Origin: Saturnia japonica
Lineage: Eukaryota > Arthropoda > Insecta > Lepidoptera > Saturniidae
NCBI GenBank assembly: GCA_033032175.1
Contig: CM065323.1
Coordinates: forward strand, 13,826,001-13,890,000
DNA length: 64,000 nt
Direction of reading: 5' to 3'
The translations under genes and the position numbers were made by a program. Positions 1 to 10,740 of the stretch are shown here, in pieces (within the stretch, counting starts at the first letter, position 1; each line of letters starts with the position of its first letter). The notes beneath the pieces were generated by a model. That model was not told where the DNA came from and ran no database searches. It saw only the letters and a program-made list of their open reading frames with translations.

Positions 1-318
1 TGTTTGTAGTATATTAATTAATATTGGATCACATTTTTGTTGTATTTCTGCATCATATTCACTAGATTTTTCCTTTCCTTTTAATATTTCTAATTCCATT
101 TTTAAATTTTTTAGTTCCATTTGTTCTGATTCTCGCCTTATCTTTTCATTTTTGTAATATTCTAAGCTTCCATTTTCTATTTTCGTAATATTATCTTGCC
201 TTAATCTTTCAACCAAATCATTTTTAATACCTGTTATTGGCAAAAATCTTACTTTTAACTCTTCTTTCAGCTGATTCACATTGAATTTTTCCAACTCTTC
301 TGTTTTTGTAGATTCCAT
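1..318 (-). CDS. SAP-domain gag-like protein of a retroelement (partial)
   Basis: An open frame of 106 codons starts at the ATG on complement 318-316 and runs off the left edge of the window. Residues about 10-40 match the SAP pattern (leucine-spaced helix, then LPITGIKNDLVERL), a two-helix DNA/RNA-binding fold. A charged coiled-coil-like stretch rich in Lys and Glu follows. SAP-type N-termini occur in gag-like proteins of some insect LTR retroelements. The sequence just upstream (see the putative LTR entry) fits that reading. The rest of the protein lies outside the window, so a host SAP protein cannot be excluded. No internal stop is seen, so the copy may be young. Confidence 0.55.
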   Translation of the reverse strand, partial: MESTKTEELEKFNVNQLKEELKVRFLPITGIKNDLVERLRQDNITKIENGSLEYYKNEKIRRESEQMELKNLKMELEILKGKEKSSEYDAEIQQKCDPILINILQT

Positions 319-337
319 TGTTATAATAATTTACGGC

Positions 338-760
338 CATACGTTGCCAAAATGAATCTTGAATAATTTCGATAACTTTGAAGTATTTCTTTGCACAAAT
401 ACGTAGTGCTTGCGTATAATAGTTAGGTTAAACGTACTCTACTATTATTTTCGTAAAATATCTTCAACTTTTTTTTTATTATGCCAAATTGTCTCAGCGC
501 CATGTAAATAAAAAGACTTGGTTGACACCATATTCGTTTTATTCTCTTTCCCTCTTACACTAATTACAATATATATAAACTATCTCACTTACACACTTCC
601 TGTCATTCTCTTCATTCGTTTACTCTTTCATACTTGCAAAACTTAAATAAACTATCCTTTTCTTAAATAAATACGTTCCATTTCTTTGTACCTTACACAC
701 GCTCTGCATAATTTCGTTGTAAATTAATTATAACTATCGGAAAGCTGGTGAAATACGTCT
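338..760 (-). repeat. Putative LTR and primer-binding site of the SAP-gag element
   Basis: Read on the minus strand, TGGCAACGTATGG (complement of 338-350) lies 19 bases before the gag ATG and resembles a retroelement primer site. It is preceded by a CA dinucleotide that could close an LTR at position 353. Further upstream on the minus strand are a TATA-like run (TTATATATATTG near 570) and AATAAA motifs near 485-540, the expected order for a promoter and poly(A) signal inside an LTR. The outer LTR edge was not found, so the right boundary is approximate. Confidence 0.3.
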
Positions 761-1439
761 TTCTAGTGCTCTAGAAGTGTTTTAGACTGTTCAAGACGTG
801 TGAGGAAGTTCAGGGTGCACCCTCGGATCGTGGCAGATACAACCAGGATACGTGGTAAGTCCCCCTACTGCTCCTTTCTAAGTCTTTCCAGGCGTCGCAT
901 CCTCTTGGTTGTGATTAACTTGTATTCTAGCATCCTACGAACAGATGTTTGAAATAGCTAGCTTGCTCTGGTAAGCGGCCAGTATCATCCATATATTCTT
1001 CTTTTCATTTTGGTTTCTGCTGGAATTTTTTCTCCAATTGTAAAAATCTAGCTGTTGCTATTTCCCGTGTTTTCCCACATTTATCCACAGGCGTGTTAAT
1101 ATTCTTCTGGAAAGGTAAGTTCACTTTGTATCTTCCTGTTTCTGTTTTAATTGGAGTTGTCTTATAAATTTCTTCACATCTATGTTCCTCCTTCGTTAAC
1201 CTTTTCTCAGTGGTTATAAATTATTTTTCCAGTTCCCAAAATTGTTTAAGCATGTTTTTTCACTCACACAAGAATGCATGCTTACTATTCTTGTGCGGGT
1301 TATCGAGTGACCAGACGATAGCTCTGGTCTATACTACGGACTAATGATTCCGTGGTTTCCGCAATTTGAAAACTATTACTGGATTGCCGAGTAAAAATAC
1401 GTCGATGACTATAAATTCAACTTTTATTGATCACTATTT
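761..1439. other. Unassigned stretch between LTR-like DNA and the 45-bp repeat
   Basis: I see no convincing coding frame, RNA gene or known repeat end here. Base composition is mixed, with short pyrimidine-rich tracts. It may be more of the same retroelement's LTR. Confidence 0.3.
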
Positions 1440-2021
1440 ACGATATTCACTTGTTACTATCTACTTGTTGACAATGTCTTTATCAATATTTATTTTCTTG
1501 CTGACTTCTTGAGAACAAATTCATTTGTCGCTATGTAGTTTCTTGCCGATTTCTTGAGAACGAATGCACTTGTCGCTATGTAGTTTCTTGCCGACTTCTT
1601 GAGAACGAAATGCACTTGTCGCTATGTTAGTTTCTTGCCGACTTCTTGAGAACGAATGCACTTGTCGCTACGTAGTTTCTTGCCGACTTCTTGAGAACGA
1701 ATGCACTTGTCGCTATGTAGTTTCTTGCTGACTTCTTGAGTACGAATGCACTTGTCGCTATGTTAGTTTCTTGCCGACTTCTTGAGAACGAATGCACTTG
1801 TCGCTATGTAGTTTCTTGCCGATTTCTTCAGAACTAATGCACTTGTCGCTATGTAGTTTCTTGCAGACTTCTTGAGAACGAATGCACTTGTCGCTATGTA
1901 GTTTCTTGCCGACTTCTTGAGAACGAATGCACTTGTCGCTATGTAGTTTCTTGCCGACTTCTTGAGAACGAATGCACTTGTCGCTATGTAGTTTCTTGCC
2001 GACTTCTTGAGAACGAATGCA
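1440..2021 (+). repeat. 45-bp tandem minisatellite, about 11 good copies
   Basis: A 45-base unit (core CACTTGTCGCTATGTAGTT followed by TCTTGCCGACTTCTTGAGAA) repeats head to tail from about 1500 to 2021. Copies differ by a few substitutions and by single-base insertions (GTTAG for GTAG, GAAATG for GAATG). Weaker, more diverged copies extend left to about 1440. The array ends abruptly just before the T-run of the next element. Several units in the centre are identical, which points to recent homogenisation. Confidence 0.9.
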
Positions 2022-2029
2022 TAACAGTT

Positions 2030-2235
2030 CCTTTTTTTTTTAATTTAAAACTGACTACACTGTTAGCCTTAGGGGCCCTATCCTAAAACAGAGCCGCTGC
2101 GGCTTTTACAGCTTCACCGGAATTGGGATAATAGTTCCGCGGAGCGCGGCCTTTTATGGCGCTCGACGGGGCGGCAACGCGGGTCTTGTTGGAGGGGCGA
2201 CAGTGCGGTGCGAGTACGAAGTCCCCTCCATGGCA
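2030..2235 (-). mobile_element. Poly(A) retroposon copy 1 (SINE or 5'-truncated LINE tail)
   Basis: On the minus strand this reads as a GC-rich body, the conserved segment GTGAAGCTGTAAAAGCCG, then CCCCTAAGGCTAACAGTG and TAGTCAG, ending in an A-run (the T-run at about 2030-2040). The same segment in the same order occurs at 43.1 kb (minus), in diverged form at 10.97 kb (minus) and at 55.4 kb (plus). An A-tail plus dispersed copies indicates a retroposed element. I cannot tell whether it is a SINE or the 3' end of a longer LINE, and no clear tRNA-type B box is visible. Confidence 0.65.
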
Positions 2236-2459
2236 ACATTTTTTGCTTATTATCTATAACTCTATTGGTTATACAAAACTATATTCGTGTGTTGAAACTA
2301 AAAGGTTTTCTAATAATTTAACAATAACTTAATAATAATATATTTAAAGGCTATAAATACGATATAAACTAAACATATAGTGCGCCTCGCTCGCACTTGT
2401 GACGCGATCTCGCTCTTGTGACAGGCCACGCCCACTGCGGCGTTTTCGCCGTTTTCCTG

Positions 2460-2755
2460 CTATCCTGCACAATTCTGTTGTTATTAGTTGTTGTATTTGT
2501 GTCACCTGAAATGATTCATCCCAGTTGTGTATCTTGTGCTAATGTGCCAACTGATATTCTCAATAAACCCTGTTTCATTATCTTACTGGTTACACTGGCC
2601 CCTAGTAACACATCAATTCTACCAGGCTGGTAAAACCCAGGATCTGCCATTGTAATTGTTTCTATCTCTGGCCAGTTTAATAATTTGACCTGTTTCTGAG
2701 GCAGGGTTATTGTGATGTGTCTTGATCTTAATTCAAACTCAATTGTAGAACTCAA
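2460..2755 (-). pseudogene. Pao/BEL A17-type peptidase continuation
   Basis: The segment reads ADPGFYQPGRIDVLLGASV and ends at LAQDTQLG, matching the second part of the Pao protease domain (pattern ADP-x(5)-IDILLG ... AQxTxLGW). The Trp codon expected after LG is TGA (complement 2516-2514). The same frame then continues IISGDTN, as in the family's GWIISG, so a single Trp-to-stop change is visible. Similarity fades near 2460. Confidence 0.75.
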
Positions 2756-3408
2756 TGTATTGTTTTTCCTTCACTTAGGTGGAACTCGCAGTTGTTTTTA
2801 CAACGCTTCAAGTCTGTTGCTTGAGCAAAGTACTCTGATACAATCGAGCACTGTGATCCCTGATCAATGAGTGCACGGTAGACTTGTGTTTGTTCATTGC
2901 TTGTAATAATATCTACCAGTGCTGTAGCCAATAAAACTTGACCGGGGTTGTTTGCTTCCTCTACCAATGTCTGTTTGTATACATTTGAATCTCTTTTTTC
3001 AGGGTGCAACAATGAGTGATGTTTTTTCTGACAAACTTTACAATATGTGTTCCTCTTACACTGGAAAGCGGAAAAGTTTGGGATCAAACAGTTGAAACAA
3101 AGATTATTCTTTTGTACAAATGCATGCCTAGCCTTATATTCTTGTTTTGCAAACGGTTTGCACTGATATATATAGTGTTCTTCACTTTTACAGAAAGACC
3201 ATTGTATTGTCTTTTTAGAAACAGTAGCCGCAGCATGAAAGGATTTTGTTTTAATTGTTTTAGTATTGCACTCTAACATTTCTAAAGTTCTGAATCTGGT
3301 TTCTAAAAATTGAAATAAAGTTTCTACTGAGACAAAATCAGTTAAATTATTAGCTATATGTTGCTCCCACAATCTGTAACTTTCTTGATCAAGTTTGGAT
3401 GTTGTCAT
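2752..3408 (-). pseudogene. Pao/BEL nucleocapsid knuckles and aspartic protease
   Basis: Starting near 3408, the frame gives a helical segment (YRLWEQHIANNL, typical of the end of Pao gag), then a Cys/His-rich stretch with CKSEEHYIYQC, CFNC and CKVCQKKHHSLLH, the zinc-binding region. Residues about 160-200 hold the protease active-site block RALIDQGSQCSIVSE, with the usual D-x-G-S of Pao proteases. It follows the gag frame and precedes the A17-like frame by a 4-base overlap in another phase. Both junctions need frameshifts, so the copy is broken. Confidence 0.8.
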
Positions 3409-4123
3409 GTAAACTATAATAGCGTCCCATTATTATGTGGATAATCCCAAATTTTGTAAAGAGCTCAAATAATGATGAAGTGTCTAACATATGTTTGATG
3501 TTGTGATCAGACTCAGTTGTTAAGTTCTTTAAACTAAATAATCTTTTAAATATGCAATTACAAATATATATTTTGTTGTTATACCTTTTTTTTAGAATCT
3601 CCCATGCTTGTGAATAGTTTTGAGTTGTAATCGGTATACTTCTCAAGAGAAGTTCTGCCTCTCCGCTCAAACTTGATTTCAGATAATGAAGTTTTTGCAC
3701 ATCATCCCGTCTTGAATTCTTGTGAATTAAACTCGTATAAATATCATGGAATGCTGGCCATTCTGTATACTTTCCTGAGAATAAGGGAATGATTATACGT
3801 GGAAGGTTTGGTTCTGTATGTGATGAATCATTTTGTCGCAGTACTGTTTGTGTTGCTTCTTGTATGGATGCGAGTTCCTGAATTTTTGTTTTTAAATCAC
3901 TTTTATGGTTAATGTAAACCTCTTCACATTCATCATAAATATCTTTGGAAAAGTATGATATACTTTGTTTCTTGTCGCTATCCACAAAACCTACAATATC
4001 CTCATGACAACCAGTGAACGATTTCCAAAGTTTTTCTAGATTTACTAAACGGGTTTCTACATAAGTTATAGTTATTCTACTTTTAGGTGATTTACTAAAG
4101 TTGCTTTCTGCTTTTGGATTTTC
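3389..4123 (-). pseudogene. Pao/BEL gag (DUF1759-like)
   Basis: The frame is open from 4123 to 3389. It begins with the family's usual TYVETRLVNLEKLWKSF segment, then a charged helix, then LPRIIIPLFSGKYTEWPAF and KLHYLKSSLSGEAELLLRSI, the hallmark capsid-like region of Pao gag. A more upstream ATG exists in another frame (near 4173), so a frameshift probably separates the true start from this frame. The C-terminal end overlaps the protease frame by about 20 bases in a different phase, a second frameshift. The protein would form the retroelement capsid; this copy looks inactive. Confidence 0.8.
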
Positions 4124-4180
4124 TCATATCTATCCAAGTGGCATGATATGAGTTTGTTAATTATTTCCATGATTTTTTTT

Positions 4181-6055
4181 TTTATAAATATGTAGTAGGT
4201 AGGTAGGCACTAACCGATAACCGTTGGGGAAATACTGCTAAAACTACGAGTATTGTCACTATTTCACCACACGTTGTTTTTAAATATAGCCAGCAAGAGT
4301 TAACTAGATATTTAGGCGTAGTTAAAACACTTTTTAAACGTAAATATACACTACTAAATCGAATCACTTATCACAAACGAAAATGTTGTTTCAACAAGTT
4401 TATAAACTTCTTTTAATTATTTAAACGTAAACATATACTTCTATAACCTATAGCCTTATTATATATAACCTTCTATAACCACAACAGATCCAACTACGAA
4501 AGACTATGAAATAGCCCTTTAAAGATTTTCAAATTATAAAACAGACTTACTATAACAGACGTTAGATTGCAGACTTTTTACAGTTGGTTTCGTTGATGGT
4601 TCAGAGCGATCGCGATCGCTCCGACTTCCGATTGGTAGACAACTACAGTTGTTGATAAAGTTATTATGGATGGCTACAACGCCATCTAACATAATTTATG
4701 CGAACAACAGCCTAAGAACAAAAATATACATAAGTAAATATACATAATAACTTTTCACTATTAGAAAATCTAATAAAATTAGATTCCATCGCATTTACTT
4801 CACTAAAATAGTTGCATGCTGTTTAATTATATAATGCATTTTATTACAGAATTCCCCGAAAGATGTACTAGCCTATTTTCCAACGTGGCGACAAAAAAGA
4901 CGTTGTGTGGGTTATACGAAAAATTACGAGGCACATTAAACAGCACTGACGCTTCTAAATTAAAATAAAGGTTTATACAAATATTCAGCTTATTCCGTCT
5001 TTTTTAGTGTCTTGGGAAATTACACAACAGTCCATGGTAACATTTGTTGCCAAAGTAAATCAACTCTGTGCCGTCCATACCAGCTATAGTTGCCGTTTTC
5101 AAATTTCGCGCTACAGTCTCACATTTTACATACATCCCACACAAAATTGTGGGAAAGCTTTAAGAAAGCATCTACTTCTATGTCATTGTAACAAACTTCG
5201 GAATACCTGTATTAGAGCCGTACCACACAAGTGGCCACATAACTTATGCATGTTAAAATTAATGTATTTTACACAATCTGCAGTGTAACAACTATTTTGA
5301 GTAAGAATAGCATATCTATTAAAGAACACAATACAACAAACAAACAACTAAAAAATTTAAATAATTACTGTGTCCAATCAAATGTATGTAACAATGCTAT
5401 GGTAATTTACTAGGTAAGGTGGCTATAAAAGTTTACCTTAAAGACTCCATATTGCAAACTTTTAAATCGCAAAAGCTATGTTTTGAAAAAACTTTCAATA
5501 TCAAACACGAGAAGTGGAATCACAACCGATCACTTCGCGTAATTCTGAAATAGAAAAACGATTTGAACACCCGTCCTCATCATCTGCAAGTACTGTTGTA
5601 ACCACATAAAAACTCGTTTCAATACTCAATGGGTATGGCAAATGCAGCTGAAAGCTTTCAAGCTTTATGTACTCGTTGAATATTGGAACTCAGATCGCGA
5701 GGCACGTAATAATAACGCTGTGCAAAAATCGTATCCTAAAGCGTCTGGTGGTAGCATGAATCGTGTCGGTGGATCATCAGTCCAAGGTGCATGAGTGCAT
5801 TGTATTTGTTTCAGCTCTATCGAGTTTTTGAATATCGTTTTGATCGTATCGTTTTACCCAAAATTACCTTAATTAAGTACATTGCTAGAATCTCACAAGA
5901 GCCCACATTTTTAGGAACCAATTGGCAATGTTAGAGATATCTCAATACGGAGACGTTGCGTTGGATGTTGTAAAAAGTCTGTTGACCACGGAAGTCTGCC
6001 GAAGTACGTGGCCGTATTAAGGCTATTTGTAATTCTGTCGTATGGAGTGGACCAC
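4181..6055. other. Long AT-rich stretch, no recognisable gene
   Basis: The first part (4.2-4.9 kb) may contain the Pao 5' LTR and leader, but no primer site or TG...CA pair was found. GCGATCGCGATCGC near 4610 is a short palindromic GATCGC run. From 4.9 to 6.05 kb I see only short accidental frames. I assign nothing here. Confidence 0.35.
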
Positions 6056-6620
6056 GCCCTATGATTGCAAGAGTTTTACAAAAACAGTGATTCGGCGATT
6101 ATAGCGCCGAGAAAATACTGCAATATTCGTCACTTAAATGATGCACTAAGCTCATTTCTCATTTGTAAATGGGTCACAAAGTTTGAAGCGAGCGGTATAA
6201 TATTAAAAAAATCAAAATCCAGGCGACCAAGATCATCAAGAACGGAAGAAAACGTAGATAGTGTAAATTAGTCTGTTCGTTACGTTCCAAACCGAATTCG
6301 GATCCGCGCTAGTGCTTATATATAGAATATCATTACACCGCAAGGACCAGGCCTGATCAAACCAAGCAAGGGCCTGAAACTGCACCCAAGTCTAACTGAT
6401 ACAATAACTAAAGGAGCAAACCAGGACGCCAGTCAGTGGCTTGAATTCGTAAACGAGGCAGTAGATCGGTTTTAAACATTTACAAGCATTTTGTTTTCGG
6501 ATAAAACTTACTTTCATCTACTGACGCTAGTGGAGTGCAATGAATCTGAAACATGGGCTGCAATGACGGCGCGAGTAATTAATAAAATGGTTATAGTTTT
6601 TAATTTGTTGTGGGTTAAGT
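6056..6620 (+). pseudogene. Mariner-like transposase relic 1 (HTH plus DDE start, middle missing)
   Basis: Residues encoded at 6065-6270 (EFYKNSDSAIIAPRKY ... WVTKFEASGIILKK ... RPRSSRTEENVDSV) match the paired helix-turn-helix DNA-binding region of insect mariner-type transposases. After stops and frameshifts, 6430-6560 gives ILFSDKTYFHL and ETWAAMTAR, matching the block that carries the first catalytic Asp (usually ILFSDEAHFHLNG) and the Trp block after it. About 90 residues between the two parts are absent. Many stops mark it as old. Confidence 0.6.
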
Positions 6621-6813
6621 GTGTATTTAATAAAACAAGCAAGTATGGATGGTTTTAACAGCTACATAAAAGGCATTTTTTAAGCAACTTTTATTATACA
6701 GGATGGGCCAGAAAGGCGTACGATTTTAAAAACACTCTTACTTTTGAACCTTATGAGCGGGGGCTGCGCGGGCGGTGGGGATGAAAAGCTCGGTTCTCGG
6801 AAATTTAGTCGCG

Positions 6814-7043
6814 ATGGATCGCTTCACCGGAGCGCAGCGTGCATTCTGCGTTAAACATTATTATAAAAATGGCGGTTCGTGCGCTATTATTCGACGTTTA
6901 TTTCGGCGTGTTTGGATTACATTACGTAAATCCGTGTTCGAAGGAAAGTGTGATTCGATCGTGGGTCAGAAAGTTCGAAGCTACTGGTTCGACTCTCAAA
7001 CAGAAGCCTGCGGAACGCCAAGGTTAACAAGAACAGAAGAGAC
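6814..7043 (+). pseudogene. Mariner-like transposase 2, N-terminal HTH part
   Basis: The ATG at 6814 begins MDRFTGAQRAFCVKHYYKN, the typical start of this transposase family. A +1/-1 shift near 6890 is needed to continue into VRKFEATGSTLKQKPAERQG in the next frame, the linker between the HTH modules and the catalytic domain. The piece stops at the LINE junction (7043). It belongs with the catalytic piece at 10043-10740. Confidence 0.65.
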
Positions 7044-10042
7044 TAGATACTAGATATATTATTTATTTAGAGATTTATATTATTTAGAGACTAGATATAT
7101 TATGTTTTACAGAAACTTGGCTTGATGTTATTTGTTGTACCACACTTTACAGTTGCTAGTATTTATAATCGGATGACCACTGTCGGTGATGGTTGTATAA
7201 TATTATTAAAAGATAATTTAAAATTTAAAGATCGATAAGATATATGTAGTCTCTCAATAGACCGTGTTTGTGAAGTAGCTTGTGCAGAGATGGAGGAATT
7301 TATTATATTATGTGTGTATAGACCTCCAGCGTCAAACATTTTACATTACTTTAAATCTATGGAGGAAATTTTAATTAAAAATTAAACGTTTTAGTCTGCG
7401 GTGACTTTAATATTGATATTTTGGGTTCATCACCAGAGGTCACAATGTTCACGTCGTTATTTAGATCATTTAATCTGTATCCGCTTTTTAATCAGCCAAC
7501 CAAGAAGCACGGCCCATACTGCTTCGTGCATTGACAATGTTTTTACTAACTTTGAAACCGCTAGTAATAGTATTATTACTGGGATAAGATCAGACCATAA
7601 AGCATAGCTTGTTAAAATAAATTAAACACACCTAGCGAAGCTTGTAAGAAATTGGCTAGAGATATATCAAAAAGTAGATTAGATCGCTTAAATCATAATA
7701 TCAATTTGAAATTATCGTCGGCCAATTTTAATAGTATTGATCCCAATTTCAATTACGATTACTTATTTAATATTATACGTAATGAATTTATTAAAAATTG
7801 CCCACCCAAGGTTAGTAGTATTCGGGGAAAAAATTTATTCAGTGATTGGGCAACCAAAGGAATTAAAAAAAGTAGCGACCATTTATATGATTTATATTTC
7901 AGAAAATCGATGACAACTAACGAGGAGTTTCATACGTATGTTAGGAATTATTCAAAAATATTTAAACGTGTTTGTATGGCTGCCAAGGCGCAATTTCTAA
8001 GTAACCAAGTGCTTGCATCTACTAATATATCTAAGACTGTTTGGAACATAATAAATAAAGAAATGGGGGAAAAATAGGAAAAAAGACGATTCGATAAATC
8101 TAACTGTCGAAGGAGTACACATCTCAAACAGTTCAGAGGTAGCAACTGTTTTTCAGGAATACTTCACAAAAATATACCACTAGAGGTAACAAAAAATATT
8201 AAATCATCACCTAGTGGTGCAGCATCACTTTTGGAAAACCTGAGTACACCTTTAAATTCAAAATTTAATTTTACATCTATTAGTGCAGGTGTAATAATAA
8301 GAGTTTTATGCAATTAAACTTAAAACATACTGAAGACATTTGGGGAATGTCAGTAACGGTAGTTCAGTCTTTAATTGTTAATATTTCACCACATCTGGCT
8401 CATATATTTAATCAGTGTATTGATAAAGGACCTTTCCCCAGTATGATGAAAATAAGTAAAATAGTTCTATTGTTTAAATCAGGCTGTAGGAGTAATATTG
8501 AAAATTATAGACCAATTTCTGTGCTTCCTTCGATTAGTAAGATTTTTGAGAAAATTATACTAAAGGAATTAGTAGAGTACTTTAATAAACATAAAATATT
8601 GGATGGTCGGCAGTTTGGTTTCACGAAATCAAAATCTACGACTGACGCTGGTGCAACGCTATTAAGTCACATATGGGCATGGGAGAAGTCACAGGATGCA
8701 ATCGGTATATTGTGTGATCTTTCAAAAGCTTTTGACTGTGTTGACCACACTACGCTCATACTTAAGATGAAACATTATGGTGTGTGTGGACCTTCTCTAG
8801 ACTTTCTGGAATCATATTTAACAGATCGCTGTCTCAAAGTAAGTGTAAATGGGGTAACCTCTTCGGGATCCCTGGCGAGAATCGGCTTCCCACAGTGTCC
8901 AATTTTGGGGCCGTTTTTGTTTTTAGTGTATATAAATGATCTACCCCTAATGGTTAAGAACTGTGTTAATATTTTTCTTTTTAAGCAGACGATACATCAC
9001 TTATATTTCAAGTGAAAAGAAAAGATTTAGAACTTAGGCATGTAAATAATACTTTGTTTAAAATATCAGAATGGTTTACTTTAAATAATCTATTGTTAAA
9101 TGCAAACAAAACAAAATGTATCCGATTTGCCTTGCCCAATGTACAACGTGTTTTAAAGTAATATTAAGATAGAAGAGAACATAGTAGGCATGGTTGACAA
9201 TACTGTTTTTTTAGGCATCACACTAGATGCAAAATTACAATGGGGTTCTCACATTAAAAAATCTTGGCAGGGAAATTAAGCTCCGCTGCATACGCAGTGC
9301 GTAAGGTTCGCCAGTTAACTGATATTGCTACTGCTAGGCTGGTCTACTTCGCTTACTTCCACAGTTTAATGTCCTATGGTATTTTACTGTGGGGTTCAGC
9401 AGCTGAGGTAGAAACCATATTTGTATTACAAAAACGGGCAGTTCGAGCAATTTATGATATGGGACCACACGAATCATTGAGGAATAAATTTCAAGAATTT
9501 GGTATCTTAACTTTGCCTTCCCAATACATCTTGGAAAATATAATGTATGTTCGGAAAAATGAAGGCAATTTTGAACTTGTTACTAACACACACAATTTCA
9601 ATACTAGAAATAAATATAAAATAGTCATCCCGTCTTTTAGACTTAGTGAAACAAATAAAAGTTTTTTAGGTAATTGTGTTAGGTTTTATAATAAACTTCC
9701 TAAGCACATTAGGGATTTGCCGGATAATAAGTTCAAGAATCATGTTAAGCCGGCTTTATTGTCAAAGGGGTATTATAGGGTGGCTGATTACGTGAATGAT
9801 GGTGATGTCTGGATGTGATTCCTTCTCTGTACATCTACTGAAAATGGTAATAACTGTATATAATGAAATACTGTATAACCAGTTAAAAAAAAAAGAAAAG
9901 ATAATAAGATAAACCCGATCGAGTTTCTTGTCGGTTCTTCTCGATGTCTGGGATGTTTTCCGAACTGGTGGTAGTGTTTTGTCATTCATAAGTGCCTTCT
10001 TAGGGCCTTAATTGAATAAAAGATATTTTGATTTTGATTTTT
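7044..10042 (+). mobile_element. 5'-truncated non-LTR retrotransposon (Jockey/CR1 group) inside mariner
   Basis: A 3.0-kb LINE interrupts the mariner transposase. It starts inside the endonuclease domain (5' truncation) and ends with AATAAAAG followed by a short (TTTTGA)n-type tail at about 10024-10042. The flanks carry imperfect 8-base direct repeats, GAAGAGAC (7036-7043) and GAAGACAC (10043-10050), consistent with a target-site duplication with one change. Coding capacity is described in the next entry. Confidence 0.75.
7095..9818 (+). pseudogene. LINE ORF2: endonuclease end, reverse transcriptase, C-terminal domain
   Basis: Endonuclease motifs appear at 7098 (LCFTETWLD), 7395 (CGDFNIDILGS in a shifted frame) and 7520 (TASCIDNVFTN). 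A linker region is open at 7652-8077. Reverse transcriptase runs 8308-9000 with NYRPISVLPSISKIFEK, GRQFGFTKSKSTTDA, CDLSKAFDCVDH and GFPQCPILGPFLFLVYINDL. The catalytic A-D-D codons sit at 8985-8993, but in a different frame from the preceding RT, so an indel just upstream has broken the enzyme. PQC-P replaces the usual PQGS. The post-RT domain is open at 9264-9818 (LVYFAYFHSLMSYGILLWG, LQKRAVRAIY). Several indels make it a pseudogene. Confidence 0.85.
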
Positions 10043-10740
10043 GAAGACACAATTACTGCCAAACGACCCAATTTTACGACGAGCTTTTGTTGAAACAATG
10101 TTGGAACATTTTCAGAGTTTCAACAATATTCTGTTCTCCGACGAAGCCCATTTTCACTTAAATGGGCATGTCAATAAACAGAATTGCAATTACTGGGCTG
10201 CAGAGAACCCACGTGCAAAACATCAGAAGCCTCCGCATTCGCCGAAAGTAACCGTTTGGGCAGCCATATCAGCACAAGGAATTATCGGACCTTATTTCTT
10301 TGAAAATCAACAAAGGCAATCTGTCACTGCAAATTCCGACCGATGCATAGCCATGTTAAGGGATTTTTTCTTTCCGCTTTGAAGCCTATAATCGTGCGAC
10401 GTGGTTTCAACAAGATTGTGCGACATGCCATGCATCTAATGCTTCGTTGGCGGCCGTAAACGAGATGTTTGCTGGATATCGTGCCGAGGTGAAATTGCAT
10501 GGCCACCTAGAAGTCCGGATCTAACGCCACCAGACTTTTTCATATGTGGATACCTGAAAAGTAGAGTCTACTCCAATAACCACACTACGATTAACCATTG
10601 AAGATAAATATTCGAGAAGAAATGACAGCTATTCCATGCGCAATGTGTCAGCGAGTTTTTACCAATTTGAGGTTCAGATTCGAGGAATGTTTGCAGCGGG
10701 ATGGTGCACACCTGAATGATGTAATTTTTAAGAAATAAAT
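10043..10740 (+). pseudogene. Mariner-like transposase 2, catalytic (DDE) part
   Basis: The open part 10043-10382 reads ILFSDEAHFHLNGHVNKQN, then YWAAENPR and SPKVTVWAAISAQGIIGPY, carrying the first catalytic Asp. After a frame change, WFQQDCATCHASN (about 10409) gives the second Asp block and PDLTPPDFFICGYLKSRVY (about 10516) the third. The family normally has one uninterrupted reading frame, so at least two indels are present. It is the downstream half of the element whose N-terminus is at 6814. Confidence 0.75.

Larger units (their letters stand above)
2460..4180 (-). mobile_element. Pao/BEL LTR-retrotransposon relic: gag and protease region only
   Basis: Three overlapping minus-strand frames give, in order, a DUF1759-type gag, cysteine knuckles, an aspartic protease and the start of the A17-type region. 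No reverse transcriptase, RNase H or integrase follows; the similarity stops near 2460, where unrelated GC-rich sequence begins. The internal region is therefore truncated. The 5' LTR would lie to the right (4.2-4.9 kb), but I could not find its ends. Confidence 0.8.

Noticed and set aside
1500..2021. CRISPR-like regular spacing
   Set aside because: Units are contiguous with no unique spacers, and the genome is eukaryotic; it is a minisatellite.
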